Positions 33,043-44,460 are shown, counted from the stretch's first letter. The stretch is 64,000 bases of DNA from Stenopsyche tienmushanensis (GCA_008973525.1 WACJ01000106.1:248001-312000); one strand, 5' to 3'. The notes: a model not told the origin generated them from the sequence alone. Numbers and translations: made by a program.

Positions 33043-36000
33043 TTAATAAACTTCTTCGTCTTCGTCCATTGCAAAATCTACTCCAGAATCTGCAGCGTAT
33101 ATCGGACTAAAATCATAAAGAAAAATACAACATCAATTAATATCGTCAGACTATAAATACATTACAATGAAATTGTATATTGTCATGCGCGCATCGGTGC
33201 GCATGACAATATACAATTATCTAAAACTATCCCTATACCATAAATAAAAAGCATAATTCATTTCGGCTTCTTTGTTTCATGATACACATTGGCAACTGGG
33301 TCTGTGGGGAGGACGCCCTCTGCTCATGGGGTTATTTAACCGCGTTTGAGGAGGACGGCCGTAATATTTCCCATCCATAAGGGGAATATGCTGCTGTGCT
33401 CCAACTATAGGGACATATCCCTTTTAAATATATACCGGATTGGTCAGCATTATTCGTTCCAATGGCGCCCTATTCTATTGTTGCCTTTTGAGGTGACGAC
33501 TGGAGTAAGACGGGAACGCCCTCTCCCTGATTCTCTTTAATATTGCGTTGGAAGTAATTATGAGGGAAGCTGGCAGAAAGTAGTCGGTGTAAAGCAATTA
33601 TGACATCAACGACTTCATCGATTTTAAATTTGCTCACTAACGAAAAGGTTAAGCAATCCATTTATCTCAAAATATAATTGCAGAATGATTTACTGATTTA
33701 GCCACAAATTCATATCTAAGAAAAATTATGTAGTTCACAACAGTTGTCCCGAAATCATTTAAAACATTATATTAACCTTTTACACTAAACTTTCTATTTA
33801 TCAGAAAATTTTGTAAACAAACCTATTCATATTTTATTTAAAAAATGACTACAATGTTTGATATGTAATAGACAAAAAAATAACAACTCTAAAATCTAAT
33901 CAAACAATTCATAACATAATCTTGTATCATAAGTAAAATTGTGCACAAATACATTCAAGATGATTAATTAATTCAGTGATACTTAACGGCAAGAAAACAA
34001 AATTTGATAGGTACTAAAACAAACATTTCACTAAAGATTGTTATCCGCTTATATTTTATATCAGCTCAATCAAAAGACAGATATAATTCCACATTCCTTT
34101 GCAAAAAACATTGTATTTTTCCAATCATATGATTAAACTTAAGAACACATTTAGCATACATCTTAACAATTGATAATAAAAGTGCTTATATAAACGCTCG
34201 ACAAAACAATATATAGAAAACATACGAGAAGAATACTCACTTTATGGCTCTACATGTAAAAAAAACAATGCGTTTGAGCTTCTTGTTGTATAGAAAGTAA
34301 TTAAACGACCACAAGCAACCGGGTTCCCCGAAGGGATCGGACGCCAAGTCGAGATTATAACTATATATATCGCATTCCGTCATCCCAATTTCATCGTCAA
34401 TGGCCGCCCAGAGCGCCCCGCGTAACACTCTATACTGCTCTCCGGCAACGGCACTCAAGTTGCCATCGACCTGTTGCATTACCCACTGTAGGGAAGGCTC
34501 TTTACTAAATTCATGACTCTGAAAATGAAATATTCAATGATTAATCTTCTGAAAACAATTTAAAACATGCCTCAAAATATCATTTCAGCATTTTAAACCA
34601 CAATCCCGTAAAAAAATTCTGTCTTCCACCGCTCTTTTAACCCTTCCTTTACTATGGTGTATTTACTACACAAAATCGAGTTGTAGTAAAGTTGTAATCA
34701 TTTTTACAACACTACTACATTGAATCTCGATATAATATCTATATCGATATGTATACTATCTGTATTGATGTATATATTATCAAATATCGATATGAAATAT
34801 AATGAATACGGGGTTTTAGAATTCGTAAGAGATCGTAAGAGAAAGGTTAATCCCACGAGAAACGCTACGCAGAGTTTCCAAGTGCTCACCCCTTTCACTC
34901 TGCACCCTCCAAGGAAGGCCATATGCACCCGGAGGTGCATTGGGGAAGGAAGAAAATATGTTAAGCTAAATTCAAGAGCTATCACACGAGATCAATGCCA
35001 CCATGAGTCCAACCTCAGTTTGAAGGGGGCTGCAGCAGAGGACAAAAATTAGCTTTGTAGAAATGGGTGCAAAATTTTGCTCGCTCGCATCCTCGACGCC
35101 CTCATAGAAATAACTCTCTTGAATTTGAAATAAGTTCTACAATAATAAAAAATAAATAAGCATACCTTTGCATTTGAAAAATCATAATCGTGAAATGCAG
35201 AGTTCAGTGTTGCTTTCAAATAAAACAACGTCTTCCTTGATATAGTGTCACATAGCATCCCTCCCTCATCGCCAGATAAACTCCGACTAAAATAAAACAT
35301 ATATTCTAATTAAAATACGTATAAAAATAAGTCTAAATAATAGAGTATTAATGAGCATAGCCTTAAATAATAATTTCAATATGAATATCCGTAGCTTTCT
35401 ACTTGTTAAAGTGTGTCACATATATCGTCGACTCAATAGGTCAGAAACCAATATAAACGCAATGAATTCCATAACTATAAATTGCCAAAATTAAACCCTA
35501 TGCGATATGCATATCTATGTGTAAATTAACGGTGAGTGGTTTTCTTTGATGAGCGAGTAATCAGATTCTCAGAAATAACACAAACACTACCATTGTGACC
35601 AAATTTGGTCACAAATTTAACTTATAATGATATCATTTTGATTCTCAGAATAACTGTCGAGATTCAATTTTCCATTCTTTAAACCACTTATGAAATGATA
35701 ACTCAAATGATCTTTTAACTATTCTTATCGACGCAAACAAATGTATTTGGGTTAGATAAAACGGAACAATATAAGTGCGTCAACGTGCACATCCTCTTGA
35801 TTCGTAAATTATTATGCAATTCTTAATTAATAACCGATGAGCATTGTAAATTCTACAAAAGCTCATACGAGCCAAGCTATTTCGCTCGAAACGATCACAA
35901 CACAATGGCGCATTAAAAATATTACATTCGTCTAAGAAACCATTGAATTTGCCGCAATAACGATTGGTGAATGCTCTATTGTTGAATTTGTTTATATTAT

Positions 36001-37791
36001 GCATCATAACGTATAAACTTTCCATTCGAAATCCGTATGCATTGCAATAATACGTCCTATCCTTCATTTTGTTTACCGCGGATGAAGAAACGTGTTCAAA
36101 AAATGCCATATATATCATCTTGCTAATTATTCGAGTGCGCTCAAATTTCAAATTCAAAAGCATATACACGCATATATACATTCCACTAATATACGGCCGT
36201 ATTTACACAAATCTAGCACACTTGATATTTGTAGGCTATGAGTACATAATAAATTGCAACGGGAGAGTTGATAACACAGATTCACACTGTAACGAACAAT
36301 ATTTTTTACAAATTTATAAAATTACGCTTTATATTTAAAATTTATCTGTTTGTTCGTATGTAATACACTGCTGCCATTTATTACTAAGGATTGCGCAAGT
36401 AACATAGGCATAGTCTATATATAAAAATCTATGTTTGTTTGTCCGTATTTAATGCGCTTCCATGCCGTTCATCCGATTGCGATAAAACTTTGTCGACTTA
36501 CCGTTTACACTTGGGGGAATAACACGGGCATAGTAAAAATATTGTATACGGTGGTTAAGTCGGTCTTCAGGACGAGAGCGAACTTTTGTAACGGTAACGG
36601 TTTAGAGGCACAATAAAAGCCGCACTAGTAGTTTCTTACCAAATTTAGCGTTTTGTATATTGAAAGAGGAGACTCTTAAACCTACACCTGGGTCACAAGT
36701 CCCAGACGCTGCTCAGAGTTTCTCATTCTGCCATATAAAAGACCCGACACCCATGCGTCCATGGAATGCTATGAAATTTGTCTCTCTTATGAGAGTTTAT
36801 CGGAACATTTTTTCAGAATTGAATACATTCCCTATTGCAAATGTGTGACCAAAGACCAAAATGAGAGCGATCAATGTTTAATTTTTGAGAATATTATTTT
36901 CCAGTATGATTCTTTTTACTGCTATTGTGTATTTATAAATTACGCTTAATATTATTAAGAAACGTAGTACGTGGTCACGTGTAACGCGGGCCGAAGAGCT
37001 GGGATCCTATGTTATTCGCGCAATCCTTGGCAATAAGTCGACGACGTTTTATCGTAATCTGATGTACGGTATGGCAGCGCATTACATACGACTAAACAGA
37101 TATTCATTTTTATATATAAGATGTGTCATCCAAATAAAAATTTGTGCGGCACGAATTATGTGGCAAAAAATAATGTAAATCATCGAAACGCTCCATAATA
37201 ACGTGTAGCCATATTCAATTGCCTTCTGGAAAGGTCGTCGGCATAGCAAAAAATAAAAGTCGTCAATTTCTGGCGAGTATTAAATATATCGAGGTCGTCA
37301 ATATCATAGTCTAAAACTTATTTTTCCAATTGAAATCACGGCTTAATTCTGATAAAGCTGAAATTGTTAATTCGTGTTAGTGCATTTTATTTACTGTGTA
37401 TGTTTATCGTTGATATTTATATATTTATAATTGTTGAATACGCATTTAAATAAATAAACACATCAATAGATAGTTTTGAATGAATGAATGTGACATTCAA
37501 ATAAATATGATGACCTTGTAGAGGAGTGCGTTAGCTTAGGTTCAGTTGGTTTGTTATAAGATACCTATAGGAGTGGGCGGTTTGGGAGTGAGAGTGGCCG
37601 GGCGAAGGCGAAAGAGCCTGCAGATCGTGCGGCGAGGCGCCGTCCTGCGTGAGGCGCTTGTAGAGGGCCTTGTCCTGCCCGGCGAGTTTGCAGCTGTAGC
37701 TCTCGATGCGTCCCGAGATGGTGCAGTCGCCGGTCTGGATGCTGAGGGCGCTGTTGACCGCCTCGAAGCGGCTACTCTCCAGGAGCTTCAT
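33043..37791 (-). CDS. Maf1: Maf1, repressor of RNA polymerase III
   Basis: Maf1 binds RNA polymerase III and shuts down tRNA and 5S rRNA synthesis under starvation and stress, downstream of TOR signalling (family knowledge). Four coding exons: 37,565-37,791; 35,166-35,286; 34,241-34,518; 33,043-33,106. All junctions are GT-AG and in phase, giving 229 aa, close to insect and vertebrate lengths. The N-terminus [17 protein letters not shown] and [12 protein letters not shown], the box [12 protein letters not shown]...DYDFS, and the second box CDIYSYN...DPFGE...[19 protein letters not shown] are diagnostic. The acidic end is DEDEEVY. The start has a perfect Kozak context (GCCGCCATG). Introns hold an RTE fragment and a 20-bp hairpin. 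It is transcribed divergently from SKIC3. Confidence 0.95.
33171..33218. repeat. Perfect 20-bp inverted repeat in the last Maf1 intron
   Basis: Arms 33,171-33,190 and 33,199-33,218 (core TGTCATGCGC and complement) pair without mismatch around an 8-nt loop. It lies 65 bp upstream, in gene sense, of the acceptor for the last coding exon. Confidence 0.85.
33340..33600 (+). mobile_element. Decayed RTE-clade reverse-transcriptase fragment in a Maf1 intron
   Basis: Plus-strand pieces read [25 protein letters not shown] and then PFEVTTGVR, matching conserved RT segments of the intact copy ([20 protein letters not shown]). The intervening region is deleted and frames are broken. It is antisense to Maf1. 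Confidence 0.7.
35593..35614. repeat. 22-bp perfect palindrome
   Basis: TTGTGACCAAATTTGGTCAC followed by AA reads the same on both strands. It lies in the first Maf1 intron. Function unknown. Confidence 0.8.
36335..36635 (+). mobile_element. Helitron-like element, dimeric, in the first Maf1 intron
   Basis: Two units start near 36,340 (shortened) and 36,415. The second runs through AATGCGCTTCCATGCCGTTC, GCGATAAAACTTTGTCGACTT and GCATAGTAAAAATATTGTATAC to CACTAGTAG. Confidence 0.55.
37005..37125 (-). mobile_element. Helitron-like unit, minus orientation
   Basis: CTATGTTATTCGCGCAATCC, ATCTGATGTACGGTATGGC and TTTTTATATATAAGA are the complements of the family landmarks. It is in the first Maf1 intron. 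Confidence 0.55.
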
Positions 37792-38160
37792 GGCGGCTCA
37801 CTCTCGGCCGGCGCCGCCGCCGCCGTTCTTGAACATGGCCGAGGGGTGTATGAAGATTCCTTTTCGTTTCGAGTGTATGAGACTGGCGCTGGGGAAGAGG
37901 AGCGGTCGGCGGGCTGCGGCCGCGGACGACTCCGATAACATCACAGAGACGCTGATTATCGACTCAGCGACGACAGCCGAGCTGCCCGTAACGAGCGCAG
38001 ATACGTCCGGCCGCACGAATACCGCTCACGAAAACCGATCGAGACAAACGGCGGATATTTCACTCGTCGTCCATTTTACGCACCCCAGCCACTGACACAA
38101 CGATAGAACAATAACGGAGCAAACACACCCCGCAAGCCTAGCGCGACGCTTAAAAATTTG
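37566..38160. promoter_or_regulatory. CpG-island-like 5' region of Maf1
   Basis: The first coding exon and upstream DNA to about 38,060 are rich in CG dinucleotides against an AT-rich background. On the Maf1 strand, a 72-codon upstream frame (38,016-37,798) ends 6 nt before the Maf1 ATG. No TATA box was seen. The 1.2-kb gap to SKIC3 probably holds both promoters. Confidence 0.5.
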
Positions 38161-38880
38161 ACCGTTTTTTCATATCGCCTCGTCAAAATTAAAATTAAAA
38201 TGCAAACGCACCGCAAACAATTTAATCGCTCACATTTTACGCACTCATTTCAGATGCGATTAAATGGATCACTACAATTTGATTCATTTCGACACATATA
38301 TAATTTTATTAATATCAAATATTCCGCACCGCCGACATTCTTCAACGCGATAATCCACGACGCAAAAACAAAATCTAAAAATATCCACCACACAATTGTC
38401 AATGTGATGTAAATTTTTGGCACTCGCATAAACTAGAACGCCGCTTACATAATTATCACACTGTTTAAATGATCGATCAACTTGATAAGTATTAATTTTT
38501 ACCACACAAATCATATCACATTTAATCATTTTTCAATTTAAAAAAATATAAATTCATTAATATTTAATTTTCATTTCTTCCAATTTATATTTTTATAAAA
38601 ATAATTCCAGTATTTATTTGATTATATTCGATATGATAAAAATATATTAGCTTTATTTTTTGACAACTTTTCGCCTTTTTATATTTTTTATCATGCTCAA
38701 GCGATAAAAATCAATGGTCGTATTTAGACATGTTATGATCTGTTAATACGTTTTGTTATCTGTCTGTACAGATGGACGGCTGTCAATTGCAAGATTTATT
38801 TTTTTATATTGTTTTTAAATAACACGTACGCTTTTGTATATTAAAAATATACTATCGTCGTCGGACAGATCGTTCAATAA
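38161..38880. other. AT-rich spacer between Maf1 and SKIC3
   Basis: No repeat family and no coding frame was recognised. Regulatory content cannot be resolved by eye. Confidence 0.4.
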
Positions 38881-38910
38881 GTTCCCCCATCGATAGATGT
38901 CCATCATTGC

Positions 38911-38975
38911 GTGAGTAAACATGGGATGTTGCAATTTTATATCATATTTGAATTCAAACTGATTGTATTTTTTAG
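38911..38975 (+). other. Probable 5' UTR intron of SKIC3
   Basis: GTGAGTAAAC at 38,911 is a strong donor and TATTTTTTAG ending at 38,975 a good acceptor. The coding start follows 6 nt later. This would be a 65-bp intron in the leader. Confidence 0.5.
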
Positions 38976-38981
38976 ATTGCG

Positions 38982-41900
38982 ATGGCCGACCTTAATACCT
39001 ATCTTAAATTCGCACGCATGGCGATCGATTCAAAGGACTATCCGATGGCTATACAAAACTGCAAGGAAGTATTGAAGAAGCAGAAGAACAACTACATGGC
39101 CCTCGTTATGTTGGGCGTTGCACTTCAAGACGATAGCAATGCCGTGGTCGCTTTCGAGAAAGCCATCAGAGTCAAAGAAAAAAATATTTTAGCGTATCAA
39201 GGACTGCTCAAATATTACCAGCGGATAAACGACGAAGAAAAACTTGTCGCCGTCTATTTACGAATACTTACATTAGACGATGTCAATATTGACGAGATTT
39301 GCGTCGAATTATTCAACGCTTCTTTAAATATTAAAAGCTCGAAGACATTAGCTAAGGTGCTTTTAACGCGATTGACCGACGAAACCAATGAAAATAAAAG
39401 AAACGTAATCTGCAGTTATCTTTCGAAGAGTTTAACGGACGTCGATAATTCATGCGACGAAGAAATATTGTCGATATACGAGAATGCGATGAAAGTATGC
39501 AATCCGACACAATTGAATGATGCGCTTATTAAGAAATATTTACAATGTATCATCCGATGCCGGGGATACGAAGATCTTTTTAAAACCGTTTGGGAAGTTC
39601 TCTCGTTGTATTGTTCGATACCGTTGAGCGATTGGATCTGTAAGATTTTTACGGAGGCGTACGTTTTCAACGGAAAATTTAATCCGGACTCGGCCAAATT
39701 GAATAATTTAGCCGAGAAACTGTTATTGGTTGCGCCCACTTCTCTCAATGCGCATTTTACGAAGGCGATAATACAGTTCATCGATGATAACATATTTGAA
39801 GCGTATCGTATGTCCGCGTGCATCATGAATAATTATAATAAGGATCATATCTTTTTTTTGTTTTTGGGACGTTGCTGTCTTACTCTTCAGCGTTGGATCG
39901 AAGCGGAAAATATTATCAGACCGTTGATGAATAACAAAGATGAAACATACGCGTTATGCGCCAAATTGATGTTGATTACGTCGCTAGCGTCTCAGAACGA
40001 TCCTATTAAATATACGGAAGGCGTAAATTTAAGCAAAACCGTCCCGTATAAATACTTCGGAGAGAGCCAATATATCAGTCTATTTCACGCTTACATCAAT
40101 CTTCAATTGTTCGTGCCCGCCGATGGTTGTTTAGAGAATTTGCAATATTCGGCTAGTTATCCGTCGTTGAAAGCTATGCTTCTTACGGCACTCGGCCGAC
40201 AATCGGAAGCGTTTGCCTTGTTATTGAGCAATAATGATCCGGAATCCTTAATCGAATTGGGTCGATTTTATATTGATAAATCGGATTATAAAAATGCTTT
40301 TAAACCGTTCTTAAATGCTGCGAAAGAAAGTCCGTATAATTACAACGTGTTTTTATGCCTGGGTGACTTTTATGTCTTATCCGAAAGCAATTATGAAAAA
40401 GCCAAGAAATGCTATCTTAAGGCGATGGAACTCAATCCGGAATGCATAGAAGCCGGTAAAAAATTAAGCAAAATCTATATGAAATTGAAAGATTGGGAAC
40501 CAAATTTGGCCCTCTTGAAAACGCTGACCAATTCCGTTATGTATTTAAACGAGAGCCGCTTTCAATGGGCATGGTTACAGCTCGGTCTTCATCATATCGC
40601 CGTGGAAGAATGGGATCATGCAGTCGTCAGTCTGCGTACGTACATCAGGATGAATGCGACGGACGTGAACGCTTGGGAGACTCTCGCCGACGCTTATTAC
40701 TTTCGGGGATCGTATACGTCCGCGTTGAAATGCTATAAAAAGGCAGTGGAAATCGAAAATACGAAGCGATACTGTCACGTTCAAATCGGAACCATACAGT
40801 GCATGCTCGGACAGCACGCTGACGCGTTGGAGACGTTTGAAAACATGTCCGATGATTATTTTTTGCCTTCGCTCAAAGGCTTGGCCGAAGTGAAACTCAC
40901 GATTGCGAATGATAATCTTTGTAGGAGTTTATATGGATTGTCTCGGGATAACGCGCAAGAAGCCATTGACATAATATCGCGAGCGATTTCGAAGGAAAGC
41001 CATTTGAATTGCCTTTGGATAATTCTGTATAATGCAATATCGACGGTAATTAAACTTCCGGCTGAATACAGTTGGCTATATTTTGATCCGAGCATCTCGT
41101 CTAATAATGAAAACGATAAAAAGAAGTTCTCCGGGAACGATCTGTATAATTTATCCATCGAATGCCTTTTTAAAGCGAAACAAAATTCCACCGCGTTCGA
41201 TGCCTACGTCTATCACGAATTGGCGAGCACTTATTATAATTATTACATTTATTCCGATAATTCTTCGTATGCTGAAAAAGCATATTCGGCGGTTGAAACG
41301 TGTTTAAAATCGGACGTTAAAAAATGGCAGCATTGGAATTTAATGGGTATTATTTGCGCGTCGAAAGCGTTAAATAAATATAGTATTGCGCAGCATTCGT
41401 TTATTAAGGGATTGGAATTGGATCCGTGTAATTCTATGCTTTGGAGTAATTTGGGCGTGTTTTATTCGATCATTGGAAACACGCTATATGCCAATATTGC
41501 TTTTAGAAAGGCTCAAGAATCAAATCCTACGTTTATTCAAAGCTGGATAGGTCAAGCGTTCATCGCTGAAATGTTAGATCACACCGATACTACCGATTTA
41601 TTCAGACACGCTTCACAATTAGGGTTCCACAAGGAAAGTAGCATGGGATACGGATATTGGGTTTCAAAAACAATCTGCGAAAACGAAGAAAAATATTCAA
41701 AATCGGCGTATTCGATACAAAATATGCACGCAATACCGGCCGCGTGTCATCTCATGGAATTTCACAGCAAGTACGAGAAAGATAACGCACTCAGTTGGAA
41801 TATATACGGGATCCTCCTCGAGAAACTGGAACGATACGACGACGCTATAAAAGCCTTCGAACAAGCTCTCGATAACGTCGAAATGAAATACAGAGACATC

Positions 41901-42803
41901 GTCCTGTTAAATCTGGGACGGACTTATACACGCGCCAAAAGATACGCATCCGCAATCGATATATTAAAGCTGATATCGGACATCAGTCTGGGATCCGCGT
42001 GCGAATTAGCCTTGGGTTATTTCAAAAACGAACAGTATAAAGAATCGTACACGACGTACAAGAAAGCGTTGAAATGGTTCGCTAAAAACACGGACGATAA
42101 AACGGACATCCTCATATCGCTGGCTTGCATTTCGCACAAATTCAATTCCAAGGAAAACGCCGAAATTCTTCTATTCCAATGCGTCGAAATGAACAAACAA
42201 AGACTACACAAAGACGGATTGCTCGCTCTCTGCGCGTTGAGTATGCTCTATTCCGAAAAAAGCATATCGGAGCTCGTCCTGTTTGAATTGAAACGTCTAC
42301 CGTACGATCATTCGAGCTCGTACATCCTATTATTCCTGGAGACGTATCTACTGTTCAATTATTACGGCGGCACTATTGCGGTACGGTTTTTAAGCAAACA
42401 GCTCAGGATATATCCGGCCAATCCGAATTTATGGGAGTTGCTGTCCAGGATACAAGATTTGGATTCGCGAGTGATTAATACGTGCGCTAAAAAAACGCTG
42501 TTCTTCGGCTCGGTCAAAGAATTCTTACCGTCGCTGAAATTGGCATGCGTTACCGATCTGCTCGTTGGGAATTTCGACGGTAGCAAACGATACGCGCAAC
42601 GAGCCATCGTTATGGATCCGAGAAATTCAGAAAATTGGTCGTTGCTCGTCGGCGTCTTATCAAGGATATGCAGGGACTGCGAAAATAGCGATAAGAAAAT
42701 CCAGCTGAAGACGATCATATCAAACGTCGTTAATAATTTCGATATAAGCGCGGATTTAAAAGAATGGTACGATAACGTGGATCGAGGCATCGTAGTACAT
42801 TAA
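38982..42803 (+). CDS. SKIC3 / TTC37, TPR scaffold of the Ski complex
   Basis: SKIC3 (TTC37, yeast Ski3) is the tetratricopeptide scaffold of the SKI complex, which feeds mRNA into the cytoplasmic exosome for 3'-5' decay and helps clear stalled ribosomes (family knowledge). The frame is uninterrupted for 1273 aa. The first helices (TYLKFARMAIDSKDYPMAIQ, NCKEVLKKQKNNYMALVMLG) and VVAFEKAIRVKEKNILAYQG are typical TTC37 N-terminal TPRs. Further TPR units appear at about residues 460-620 (e.g. YEKAKKCYLKAMELNPECIE; ALKCYKKAVEIE), 800-850 and 930-1020. It ends RAIVMDPRNSENWSLLVGVL and a short tail. The whole coding region lacks introns, whereas the vertebrate gene has dozens. A retrocopy is conceivable, but the intact frame and 5' UTR intron favour a functional gene. 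Confidence 0.9.
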   Translation: MADLNTYLKFARMAIDSKDYPMAIQNCKEVLKKQKNNYMALVMLGVALQDDSNAVVAFEKAIRVKEKNILAYQGLLKYYQRINDEEKLVAVYLRILTLDDVNIDEICVELFNASLNIKSSKTLAKVLLTRLTDETNENKRNVICSYLSKSLTDVDNSCDEEILSIYENAMKVCNPTQLNDALIKKYLQCIIRCRGYEDLFKTVWEVLSLYCSIPLSDWICKIFTEAYVFNGKFNPDSAKLNNLAEKLLLVAPTSLNAHFTKAIIQFIDDNIFEAYRMSACIMNNYNKDHIFFLFLGRCCLTLQRWIEAENIIRPLMNNKDETYALCAKLMLITSLASQNDPIKYTEGVNLSKTVPYKYFGESQYISLFHAYINLQLFVPADGCLENLQYSASYPSLKAMLLTALGRQSEAFALLLSNNDPESLIELGRFYIDKSDYKNAFKPFLNAAKESPYNYNVFLCLGDFYVLSESNYEKAKKCYLKAMELNPECIEAGKKLSKIYMKLKDWEPNLALLKTLTNSVMYLNESRFQWAWLQLGLHHIAVEEWDHAVVSLRTYIRMNATDVNAWETLADAYYFRGSYTSALKCYKKAVEIENTKRYCHVQIGTIQCMLGQHADALETFENMSDDYFLPSLKGLAEVKLTIANDNLCRSLYGLSRDNAQEAIDIISRAISKESHLNCLWIILYNAISTVIKLPAEYSWLYFDPSISSNNENDKKKFSGNDLYNLSIECLFKAKQNSTAFDAYVYHELASTYYNYYIYSDNSSYAEKAYSAVETCLKSDVKKWQHWNLMGIICASKALNKYSIAQHSFIKGLELDPCNSMLWSNLGVFYSIIGNTLYANIAFRKAQESNPTFIQSWIGQAFIAEMLDHTDTTDLFRHASQLGFHKESSMGYGYWVSKTICENEEKYSKSAYSIQNMHAIPAACHLMEFHSKYEKDNALSWNIYGILLEKLERYDDAIKAFEQALDNVEMKYRDIVLLNLGRTYTRAKRYASAIDILKLISDISLGSACELALGYFKNEQYKESYTTYKKALKWFAKNTDDKTDILISLACISHKFNSKENAEILLFQCVEMNKQRLHKDGLLALCALSMLYSEKSISELVLFELKRLPYDHSSSYILLFLETYLLFNYYGGTIAVRFLSKQLRIYPANPNLWELLSRIQDLDSRVINTCAKKTLFFGSVKEFLPSLKLACVTDLLVGNFDGSKRYAQRAIVMDPRNSENWSLLVGVLSRICRDCENSDKKIQLKTIISNVVNNFDISADLKEWYDNVDRGIVVH

Positions 42804-43455
42804 TACGTTAAATCATAGTAAATTGTTAGACCGAATTCTCAATTATTACCCGCGGGTGTGAATCGAAGCAATAGTTTCATTTGGAATTTCTTTCCTAGAC
42901 TCGGATAGATATTTTTTTACAATCTTGTAAATAGAAATTTTAGCGCTAAGAACGACACTATTGTGCGTCTATTTTTTAACACTTCTCGATAATCAAATTG
43001 TTCGATTTAAATGTGTAGAGGTAACGTGAAGAACTGATCTGTGATAGCTTCACTTCATGCATTTTCAATTTAGTCGTTTAAATTGTATTTTTTTTAAAAA
43101 AATCTATTCAAACTCGTGTATAAATTGTAATATATTCGTTTTAATTTTATATTTTTGGTATAAAATGCAAAATTTTTATATTTGTTACGGAAAACCAATC
43201 GATAAAAAAATAGAAAACTTGACTTGAAGTTATGTAAATTGGATCAGAGTTTTTTAAACGGCGCGCTGCCGTCACTCGACTGCAGCGCAATGAAATTATA
43301 CCACGTTTAAAATAAGGAGTTTTATATGAATTACTGTGCTATTTTTTGTAATAAATCATTTGGTCAAATAAATTGGCGTTATTTTTACATATTGTACCTT
43401 TTGTTCCGGGTAATGTTTGTCCACGGCAATCATTGTCATTGCATTATCTTCTATT
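42804..43455 (+). other. SKIC3 3' UTR and downstream
   Basis: AATAAA occurs at 43,350-43,355 and 43,367-43,372, about 550 bp after the stop, and both are plausible poly(A) signals. No repeats are present until the Helitron pair at 43,459. Confidence 0.5.
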
Positions 43456-43458
43456 CTA

Positions 43459-43727
43459 ATGTATAAAAATTAATATCTGTTTGTTCGTATGCAATGCGCT
43501 GCCATACCGTTCATCAGATTGTGATAAAATTTCGTCCATTTATTGCTAAAGATTGCGCGAGTAATATAAGCATAGTCTAATATAATATTTTTACTATGTC
43601 TATGTCAATCCCGCAAGTGTAAACAATAAGTCGACAAAGTTTTATCGCAATCTGATGAACGGTATGGCAGCGCATTACATACGAACAAATAGATATTATT
43701 TTTTATATATTAGATTACCTCAGTGCT
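43459..43727. mobile_element. Two Helitron-like units in inverted (tail-to-tail) arrangement
   Basis: The plus unit spans about 43,459-43,580 (TAATGTATAAAAATTAATAT, AATGCGCTGCCATACCG). The minus unit follows directly at 43,581-43,727 (TCCCGCAAGTGTAAACAATAAG, GTATGGCAGCGCATTACATACG). The outer ends are complementary, giving an imperfect palindrome of about 270 bp. Confidence 0.6.
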
Positions 43728-43749
43728 TTATAAAATAACTCCAAATGGC

Positions 43750-43920
43750 AGTTGGTCGAAGAGAGGGAGTATCCCTTCTACTATCTTCGATTGTATGCAT
43801 CTCAAGCGTACATAGAGACGCTACGCGCATGCGCCACGCCACCTCTGCTGTATGTGTGCATACGTAGCATAATGCAATCACTAGCACTTTTTATATATTA
43901 CACAAACATAGCTTAATTTC
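43750..43920 (+). repeat. Family B copy, well preserved
   Basis: GTACATAGAGACGCTACGCGC, ATGCGCCACGCCACCTCTGCT, ATACGTAGCATAATGCAATC and TTTTTATATATTACACAAAC appear in order. Confidence 0.6.
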
Positions 43921-44059
43921 ATTTTTAACATTTTAAACCTTTTGGTGTATTGATAAAATAATTTTTACTTTGTATTTAGAAATGGTGAATAAAATCCACA
44001 AATGGTATTGAATGACCTTTGACTGTTAGTGCATGAGCTAGCAGACATAATAAGCATTT

Positions 44060-44460
44060 CAAAAATACTTTACATTGCATATTGACTGAAAATTTGGACA
44101 TAAGAAAGCTGTGCGCAAAATGACTGCCAATCGGTCCGATTTTCGGACCGCTGATATGACGAATGAACGCCTCGCCTGTACATATCTACAGAACGATTGC
44201 GTACTCTCATTACAAAATGAAGTTATCCGAAGAAGACTGATCGGGTGGGTTGTTTAAATTTTACAATCCAAGGCCCGATGCTTAAGAGATAACGAAAAAA
44301 AGAGGGATACTTACTATATGGTTATGAGTGAGTGCTGGCGATGTTTCACAGCAATAAAAACGAGTTTTTGCTTCAATTCAGGATGAAATATGTGTCCATC
44401 ATTACACATCTGAGACAAAGGAACCCCTCCACTGATCCGAACTGTTTATTGATCTCGCAG
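44060..44460 (+). mobile_element. Mariner transposase remnant split by a LINE fragment
   Basis: The left piece (44,078-44,121) reads ILTENLDIRKLCAK and the right piece (about 44,325-44,450) reads MFHSNKNEFLLQF then SIITHLRQRN. The same two blocks are contiguous on the minus strand at 50,700-51,000. Between them sits an inverted family A fragment (44,125-44,300), showing a nested insertion. Confidence 0.65.
44125..44300 (-). mobile_element. R1-like LINE fragment (family A), left arm of an inverted pair
   Basis: CGGTCCGATTTTCGGACCGC, CTACAGAACGATT and GACTGATCGGGTGGGTTG are present. The stretch 44,131-44,269 is complementary to 44,853-45,002. Confidence 0.55.

Noticed and set aside
33171..33218. 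MicroRNA precursor
   Set aside because: The stem is only 20 bp and perfect with an 8-nt loop; a precursor would need a longer, imperfect stem.
37546..38095. Plus-strand frames of about 130 codons over the Maf1 first exon
   Set aside because: They are antisense to the conserved Maf1 exon and its CpG-rich leader, and show no domain.
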